From Balanoglossus misakiensis (taxonomy: Eukaryota > Hemichordata): a DNA stretch of 64,000 bases. Of this stretch, positions 57,029 to 64,000 are shown one piece after another. The position numbers were made by a program, and so were the translations under genes. The DNA lies in contig CM082580.2 in NCBI GenBank assembly GCA_040954595.2, positions 2,666,001-2,730,000 of the forward strand. Reading direction: 5' to 3'. Numbering within the stretch: position 1 is the stretch's first letter; the number at the start of each line of letters is the position of its first letter. A model generated the notes under the pieces. That model made no database searches and was not told the origin of the DNA. It saw nothing but the letters and a program-made list of their open reading frames with translations.

Positions 57029-58286
57029 ATGTATTACCTGGCAAGTCTCGTTTTTATATTGCTATTGTGTGCTTATATTGCTATGTCGATACAAGGTAAG
57101 TGTAGAAAAGGCACATGGACTAAAATCTAACCTTAGACGGTGTTTTTGTCTATGTGTGATATTTTTGTGGCCTTTATCCTTACTACATCTATTAGCGTGC
57201 AGTTTAGGTAGATCTTATATATATTTTCTGTGTTAATATAGGATATTTTAAACTGAAGCGATTTAAGCTGACATTGTCTTTATTTTTGTTCCAAAAATTT
57301 TATAAAACAGCTCGAGAAATTGCTCTTAAATTTATTATGAACGTATGAAGGCATGCATGTCTCTTCAATGCACTTTAAAATCATTGCACAGTTAACAATA
57401 TTCGAGTATTTTTGTCATTCGTGGTATTAAAATTAATTTTGAGAATGCGCTTATGTGTCTTACTTATTTTCTTGTTACTTGTCAATATTATTGTAACCAA
57501 CATATTGTATTTGGGAGCAATTTTGCGCAAAAACTCCTATTTCAAGAAATCCCTTGTCTGACTGCTTTTTGATTTGGTTTATAGGGTCATGCCGAAATAG
57601 TCGTGGAAATATTGTACTTGCGATCAGTTCTTCCTGATTTGTGGTCAAAAACTAAAAAATGGCTTGCCGAAATTTTGTTTGAGGATCCTTGGGTATTCGT
57701 ATCATGAGTAAACAAATAACTAAGTCAATCCCATGTCTATAACGGAAGCAAAACTGGCTATATTGCAAATAAATTTGCCTCGTGTGTAAAACGGTTTGTA
57801 ATAAGTCTTCTCTTGGCTGTCCTAAACAGCTTATAATTAACAACATTGCAAACCTCATACTTCTGTTATATTCTATATTCTATTTCTTTTTGTCAGGATG
57901 CGATGAGAGATACAGACTGAGAAATGGAGAGGCAGTTCGAGTTAGTTCTCCAAACCATCAAGATGATCACGACATCATTCTTCAGTGTACGTGGACCCTG
58001 TCCAATACTGATGGTGGACTAATAATAGTCTGCGTCAGTCATGTCGAGTTGGTCTCGCAAAATGACTGCCTTGCACTTTTAGACGAGGGAAATGAAAGCG
58101 ATACCGGACAAGTGCACAAATATACATACGCTAATAGGCCAAGTGTCCCACCCATCCTTGTATCGCAACGTGATGTCGCTTATATAATTTGGACAACAAG
58201 TGAGCAAAATACTGGATCATTTCATGCGACTGTAACTGCAGTGGAAAGTGAGTATCAAGTGTTTCATTTCAGTTATCTCTCAATTG

Positions 58287-58317
<31 letters not shown>

Positions 58318-61300
58318 ACGGTGTCAAAATGTTTTTATTTTTCTTTCTTTTGAATATCTAATCGTCATCGTCACCGTCATTATTTGGGTTGGGAGATCGA
58401 GATTCCTGTGTCAATACCGCTATTAATAATGCACATTTCAAATGGAAAATTGTCGCCGATCTCCATGTTACGTCTACAAAGAAAACCCAGGTGACTTTTA
58501 TGAAAACAAATCTCCTCACATATGTAGCAAAGGTTTTGAGGGCTATCATTTATCTGAAAATTTGTTCCCAGAGGCTTATGATGCGTCAGTGTAGAGGGTG
58601 GTATACCGGTAGGCCAAGCACACATACTTGCATGAGTGTCATAGTAAAGTCATCCAATGATTGTTTTTTATATAAATTTGTGTACCAAAACACTCAATGT
58701 TGGCATGAAGGTTACACCTATATTAAAATCTGCTGCATTGAATGGCCAAAGATTTTCTCACATAAGCATATTTAATAGTTTGTGTAATGTTTTCATTTGT
58801 ACAATATAAATATTCTTCATCGGTGACTTGCGTTAAATCTCAACGTTCAGATATGCCCAGGGCACTATGCTCGCTGCTTTAATTTCGTACTGTCATTTCT
58901 ATACATTTCTACCCAATACACTTTTGCATTATATTTCTTATGTAGGCTCCGTCTCTGTGGACGCATGTCCAGTTGTATCAGGTGTAAGTATTAAACCAGA
59001 CTGCTGAAAGGAATTCTTTTTAAAATGCAACATAAGAGCGCAGATTGAGTCAAGTGCAGCGCCTCCAATGGGCAAGGAACGAGTAAGCTTCAGAACACGC
59101 TCTCCTGATGAGCGAATGAGGGCGTGGTTTAAACGAATATAGTTAACAATGATTATTTACCATTCAAAGTTTAGATCAAGACAATAAATATTTGTCAATA
59201 TATATCCGCGCGAAAGACGTGTGCCATCACATGGCCTAGGTCATTCGATGACGTAGACTTGCCCTCTCGTCATTAGAATATGTAGATTTCAAGTAATCAT
59301 ATTTTTAAGGACTCTGACAGTTAAACAAAATTGGAAAAATATGATAAATAATATGAAAACTAGTTATATTTTGTTTACTGTACGACTATCTTGGAACTTT
59401 TATAGACTTTCAAAAGTCAAAATGAACTAACAAATGCTTCATTGTGTCATTTCTGAACTCCGCCAGGTGCTTGAACCATTTCATCTAGCATCTGCTATGA
59501 TCAAGGAATTAATGGATCTAAAGCTGCCTCTAGATGCAAGTCGGAACATAGCTAAAGGCAAGCGATTTCACATTTCTGACAAAAATTAGACGTTCCAGTT
59601 CACGATGTCCAGACGCTGGAAACTTTGCAATGAACATATATTTGAACATCATGTGTTAGACTAATGTTGAAGTGATGCCCGAATATAATCTATATATGTA
59701 ATGAATAACGGACAATAGGGAAATGCATATTACTCATTCTGCCTCTCAGTTTCACTTTTAAATCTTACAGAAATCCTGATGCTTCTGGATCAAGGCATTG
59801 TGACTCTTCCGTCGCCGGCCGATAAGGAAACAACAGACGTGGTGACCAAGTTCCTTCTAAACGCAACTGATTCCCTCGCGAAGTCTGTTCTACGTGGGGT
59901 GGAACCTGGCAGTGGGCCAGTTATCATACATTCAGAATTCTTTCAATTGCATTTGGAAAGCGATTCTGTGGTGCATCTTACCAACACCTCTTTATTACTC
60001 CGAGGCGGTAATGGTGTGAAATTTCCACCGGCAGAGAAGATGTTCTCCAATTTAACCTCTGGAGCAATTGTTAACAGGATTGTAAGAGTCTAACCTTTGT
60101 TGTTGAACATGTTATCTCTTCTCTCTCTCTATTTCCTTAACCACACTCTGTAAACACATGCCAATGAAGTTTATAATACATTATCGCCCATAGGTTAGTG
60201 TTTTTAACAGAAGTTTGCTTCTTCAAGACTACAATGGACGGAACACATTTCCAAGAAAATTTGTGTTGAGCTTGTCGTTTACTGATAGAGAAGGCAGAGA
60301 GTTAGAAGGTATTATATTATCATCACAATATTGCTTTCTAATATATTGTATGAGTTGGAATCGGATAAAATCTAACATTGAAAGATTTGTATGAACTCTA
60401 CATAACTTGGTTTGTCTGTAAATATGGCTATGCAATATATATTTTCTTTTCAGCATAAAAGTTATTCTCTATTCACTCTTCCAGTGAAAGATACTAAAGA
60501 AGACATTGAAATCACATTTGCTAGTGAAGCACCTGAGCCAGAAACCGTCTCATTGATCGAAGGTGTGTACACTGAAGTCCATGACGTCACATATTTTGGA
60601 TTAAATGTCGAGGTAGAGGTAGGTGAATGGAAATAAAACTAGTGAAATCAATTCTGATTATGTATACTGCTTGTGCTATCGGCGAGCCAATACTAACAGA
60701 TGTTAGCATTAAAGTGTTCATATTTCTCACAAAATTAATATTCATTCTATATATTCTATCGTCGCAGATAGCATGGTTGTTCCAACCATTTATCATTAAG
60801 TTTGAAAATTGCAAACCTCTGTACGGAAATACAACAGTGTACATCTTCAATGAACTTACGGCTTACTCTGACAAATACGTTGGATACCAGTTCGCTGTTG
60901 ATATGGAATTTGCAGGAAATTTTTCCACAGTGTTCATCCCAGAATACTATTTCTTAAGAACTGGAGAATATTACTTCACATTTACCATTCCCCACAGTAA
61001 GTGTCCATGTTTAACATTTACCTTACACTGCACTGAAGTATTGTACATATTTGTTGTTTAAAGCACATTTAATAGTTTGTGCGTTGTCATGCATCATTTA
61101 AATTTACAAGTTCAAACCTATTATTTGTATCAGAACCTATCCTATCAATTCCTGTAGTAAGGAAGTCTGAACTACTAGGCCAAAATGCATGAGTCTACAT
61201 CCGGGGTTTTAAGAGTCGACATCACCACCACGTCAAAAAGAATACAACTTCTTGAGACACCCTAACTTGTTTGTATTCTTTCCATTTTGTAGAGCAAGAT

Positions 61301-61678
61301 ATCCAGTTTGCATACACTGTCATACAAACTAGGTGTGATTATCTGAATATCCAGACTGACAGCTGGGAAAGTGACGGTTGCCAGGTATGCACAATGGTTC
61401 CTCAAAATATAATTTGGATTTAGCAGAATCAATTTTGTAATTTGAACCTAACCGAATTCAATGCATCCTTTAGATATGACACAACTCAAACAGTAGGCAG
61501 GAGAAATTTGAGAACCTGTAATACTTTGTCATATTACTCACAGAAATGTTCCAACTTTTCAGCATTTATTTTAAATCCGTAGGTTTCACCATTATCAAAC
61601 GTCACCTCCACTGTGTGTCTGTGTAACCACCTGACGACATTTACATCCGGAATGGCGACAACAATGATATTACCCTAG
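57029..61678 (+). CDS. CUB-GAIN/GPS secreted protein, copy 5 (nine exons)
   Basis: Predicted exons: 57029-57095, 57897-58247, 58946-58983, 59467-59557, 59771-60081, 60454-60618, 60768-60996, 61293-61384, 61583-61678; 480 codons, 479 residues, all in phase. Layout as in copies 2 and 3. Its CUB differs most from that pair: one Asp fewer after SPNHQ, LQCTWTLSN, VCVSHVEL, NDCLALLDE, then the variable segment 58088-58183 (GNESDTGQVHKY, later VSQRDVAY). It therefore has an extra cysteine in the CUB. Linker, GAIN and GPS are almost the same as in copies 2-4. Intron 4 has a GC donor. A CAACAA microsatellite, longer than in other copies, lies just after exon 2. This is the last complete gene of the array in the window. 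Confidence 0.8.
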
Positions 61679-61872
61679 AAAACGATTGGTTACATTCTAA
61701 CCCATGATGCATTGTGATTTCCAACATGGCGGCGAACCAGTTGGTCCCTCTACATAATGCAGAATGACCACATGAGGGCGATATGAACAGAATTTCATTT
61801 TGATCAGAGGAATCCGATGGATTTTTGGCCACTTAGGCCTCCAGAGTTATTTATCATGCTTCATTCGTCCTT

Positions 61873-62413
61873 ACCATATTCACACAAATTATATTATAGA
61901 TAATAATCTATCATAGTGTCATTTAGGCCGAACCACCATCATCACTATTCTCTGCCGAGCCTTTGGAGTATATGCCATGAGAAATTTATTCAGAAACATT
62001 GAATTTGTTATTCACAAATGTGTAAATCATTATTATTCGATTGAATTTATTGTCAACTTTATACAAAGGAAAAACTGTGATTAATTTTCAATTCGAAAAA
62101 TTGTTGGATTCCAGATTGAAATACAATCATTATTATGTTGGTTTTCATGTATCTCGTGGTTGTTAATGTCTATTTCAAATTAAATCAATATGTTTACATA
62201 TTTACACACTCAACTCAATAGTAATTTTAGTAGCCTAGTAGCCTATTGTTGTTCATTCTTGTATTTTTACAGTCACACATATACATAAAGCTACCCATTT
62301 CAAGTATACCTTACATTTTGTCATTTTGAAAGCTTTGTATAATTAAATACTTGCATGTTATCCTTCTTTTAAAAAAGTGGAAACCTACGGATGTCAAAAT
62401 CAGGGGCTAGTTA
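61873..62413 (+). repeat. Partial unit 6, right edge of the array
   Basis: Repeats the first 540 or so bases of the unit and stops at CAGGGGCTAGTTA, the equivalent of position 530 in unit 1. What follows does not belong to the array. The candidate AATAAA near 640 in unit 1 lies beyond this break, so copy 5 would need another polyadenylation signal. Confidence 0.85.
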
Positions 62414-62446
62414 ATACCAATAGGGTTTGTGCCCCTATTGGTATTG
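62414..62446. repeat. Short hairpin at the array edge
   Basis: AATACCAATAGGG and CCCCTATTGGTATT are complementary around a TTTGTG loop. The right arm also supplies the left target copy of the MITE that follows. Confidence 0.75.
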
Positions 62447-62767
62447 TAGTCTGGTTCCCTGCCCCAATACCACCGCTGGCTGCAATACGCTAAAGGGAAA
62501 GGGTCAGGCACGGCCCGATTTCATTCCCAGAAACCTGGGAAAACCACGTGATCATAAACAAGATGGATGCCTCCAATGTCCGTACGCCACATTCATGGAG
62601 GTGAAGGAGAGAACGGGAAATGAGTATCTTACAACAACTTATCAACTTAACAACTTAATGTTCGTATGTATTGACCAATGAGAGCCATATTTACAATAGG
62701 CCGTGCCTGACCCTTTCCCTTTAGCGTAGCACAGCCAGCGGTGAGAATGAGGCAGGGAACCAGACTA
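62447..62767. mobile_element. MITE with TAGTCTGGT termini, array edge
   Basis: 321 bp with the same inverted ends as 41454-41840 and the 9-bp direct repeat TTGGTATTG at 62438-62446 and 62768-62776. It has an internal deletion relative to the unit 3 copy. An 84-codon frame crosses it but shows no domain. Confidence 0.85.
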
Positions 62768-62779
62768 TTGGTATTGTTG

Positions 62780-64000
62780 GAATTGTTCTTTATTAGGGCC
62801 CAAGCGCCCTCAGGCCCTCAGGCGCTTGGTTTTGTTGGGTTTTTTCTTCTACTGTCTTCTTCTTCTGTCGATTTTTTGGTGAGCTAGATCATGAAAATGG
62901 CTGAACCTACAAATCTCAAACTTGGCACAATGGTGCAGGCCTGTGAGAGCTGGTGCAGTACCTTCGTGAATGTTTAATTAGTCATGTGACCTGATGACCA
63001 TATATGGGCAAAATTTTCAAATCGGCCTTATTTGCATATGAATGGAGATATCAAAATTATTTAGCAACTTTTGAGGACCATGTGGTCAGTGTCCTACATT
63101 CCAAATGTCAAGGCCGTGGGCCAAGTCTATTTGGAGAAGAAGACTTTTAAATATTATTTTTCATATTTTTGGACCCAGCCTATACTTTAGGCCTATACTT
63201 TCTATAGTTAAAGGCCCTTCTCAACAGTGGGTCAAATCTTTTGTTTCCAATAAACAGTTATGTGCTAACACAAAGGATGTCTTATTTGCCTTCATTGTTC
63301 TGCCCTGCGATTGAGAAAACGGCCTTTAAGCTATGACACTATGTCCACGTCTATGCAATGGTCCTGTACAGTGACTGTCTATTGGCCCGTGAGCAGAATG
63401 GGACCAAAATAAAAGGCAACATTTTGGGCTCACCTGTAACACCTGCTTAACTCATTAATTATGTGCATACCTAATTCTGGGCTAACTAATAGGGCTATAG
63501 GTTTCGTTCTTGTGGGACATGGACCAGTATGGGGTCAAAAAAATTTGCCCAAATTTTGGGTCACCTCAGGTGACCTTTGACCTACTTTCCTTTATCTCGG
63601 CATCCAGAGTAGGTACAGACTTGGCGTTTGGAGGGTTGGGACTACAATTGAAAAGCCAAAATTGGGGGTCACCTGTGACACCTGCCTTTCTCATTAATTA
63701 TGTGCATACCTAATTCCAGGCTAACCAATAGGGCTAGAGGTTTGTTTTTTGTTGAACATGGACCAGTATGGAGTCAAAATTTCTTACCCAAATTGTGGGT
63801 GACCTCAGGTGACCTTTGACCTACTTTACCATATCTCGGCATCCAGAGCAGATACAGCCTTGGCATTTGGAGGGATGGAACTCCTAATGGAGCCTTACAC
63901 TTTACCTCATTAATTATGCGCATACCTAATTCTAGGTGAACCAATACGGCTAGAGGTCTGGTTTTTGTTGGACCTGGACTAGTATGAGGTCAATTTTTTT
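62780..64000. repeat. Diverged repeats outside the array
   Basis: After a GGGCCCAAGCGCC...GGCGCTTGG inverted pair near 62805-62830, this region carries a diverged tandem repeat. The block CTCATTAATTATGTGCATAC recurs at about 63451, 63690 and 63906, and GACCTTTGACCTACTTT twice, giving a period of about 215-240 bases. It probably continues past the window. No gene is supported. Confidence 0.6.

Larger units (their letters stand above)
51466..61872 (+). repeat. Tandem unit 5 of the CUB-GAIN gene array
   Basis: Starts ACCATATTCACAC after a normal junction. Contains a solo LTR (51674-52337), a Harbinger-like MITE (53343-54531), the expanded 64-bp repeat and gene copy 5 (57029-61678). Confidence 0.9.

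Noticed and set aside
1-64000. CRISPR arrays, bacterial operons, tRNA or rRNA genes
   Set aside because: The direct repeats are long tandem units or microsatellites, the genes have introns, and no cloverleaf or rRNA segment was recognised by eye. A tRNAscan or Rfam search would be decisive.

Overview
The window is eukaryotic genomic DNA from an invertebrate animal. It is AT-rich and full of introns, and it carries animal-type transposons: an APE-type LINE with a 2A-like peptide, a Ty3/gypsy element, and several MITE and foldback families. A marine invertebrate, perhaps a deuterostome such as a hemichordate or lancelet, fits best because LINEs with 2A peptides and polycystin/REJ-type GAIN domains are known there. 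I cannot name the species.

The main structure is a head-to-tail array of one gene on the + strand. Five copies lie in repeat units beginning near 1, 13116, 25648, 43229 and 51466, and a sixth unit starts at 61873 but breaks off near 62413. Every copy has the same nine coding exons: signal peptide, CUB domain, two short linker exons, then five exons forming a GAIN domain with a complete GPS autoproteolysis motif (C..C, then CxCNHLTTF). In every copy a stop codon follows 14 residues after the predicted HL|T cleavage point, so no membrane segment is encoded. The predicted product is a secreted glycoprotein of about 477-480 residues that would keep only a 14-residue peptide after self-cleavage. 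Copies 1, 2, 3 and 5 are open throughout. Copy 4 (46747-51271) carries a one-base insertion in exon 6 and is a pseudogene.

The copies are nearly identical, with two exceptions. A stretch of about 30 residues in the CUB domain differs strongly between copies 2-5, and the whole exon 2-4 region of copy 1 is divergent. Both point to diversification of the ligand-binding part against a homogenised background, as in recognition proteins. Function is inference only.

The spacers (3.5-11 kb before each gene) hold no other host gene that I can support, but many insertions can be dated against sister units that lack them. These are: a MITE with TAA target duplication (1135-1771); a LINE in intron 2 of copy 1 (5750-9912, ORF1 with a DVEMNPGP 2A motif, ORF2 broken); a hAT-like element (14254-15702); long-hairpin inserts (18154-18601, 35536-35973); foldback elements at the unit 2/3 and 3/4 junctions (24228-25078, 41994-43228); a LINE 3' fragment (27376-28178); an intact, apparently very young Ty3/gypsy element (28270-33116, 181-bp LTRs identical by eye, ATATC target duplication); a Harbinger-like MITE in units 3 and 5; a solo LTR (51674-52337); and TAG-ended MITEs. 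Presence and absence of these insertions conflict between units, which suggests repeated unequal exchange or gene conversion. The right end (62780-64000) leaves the array and holds other diverged repeats.
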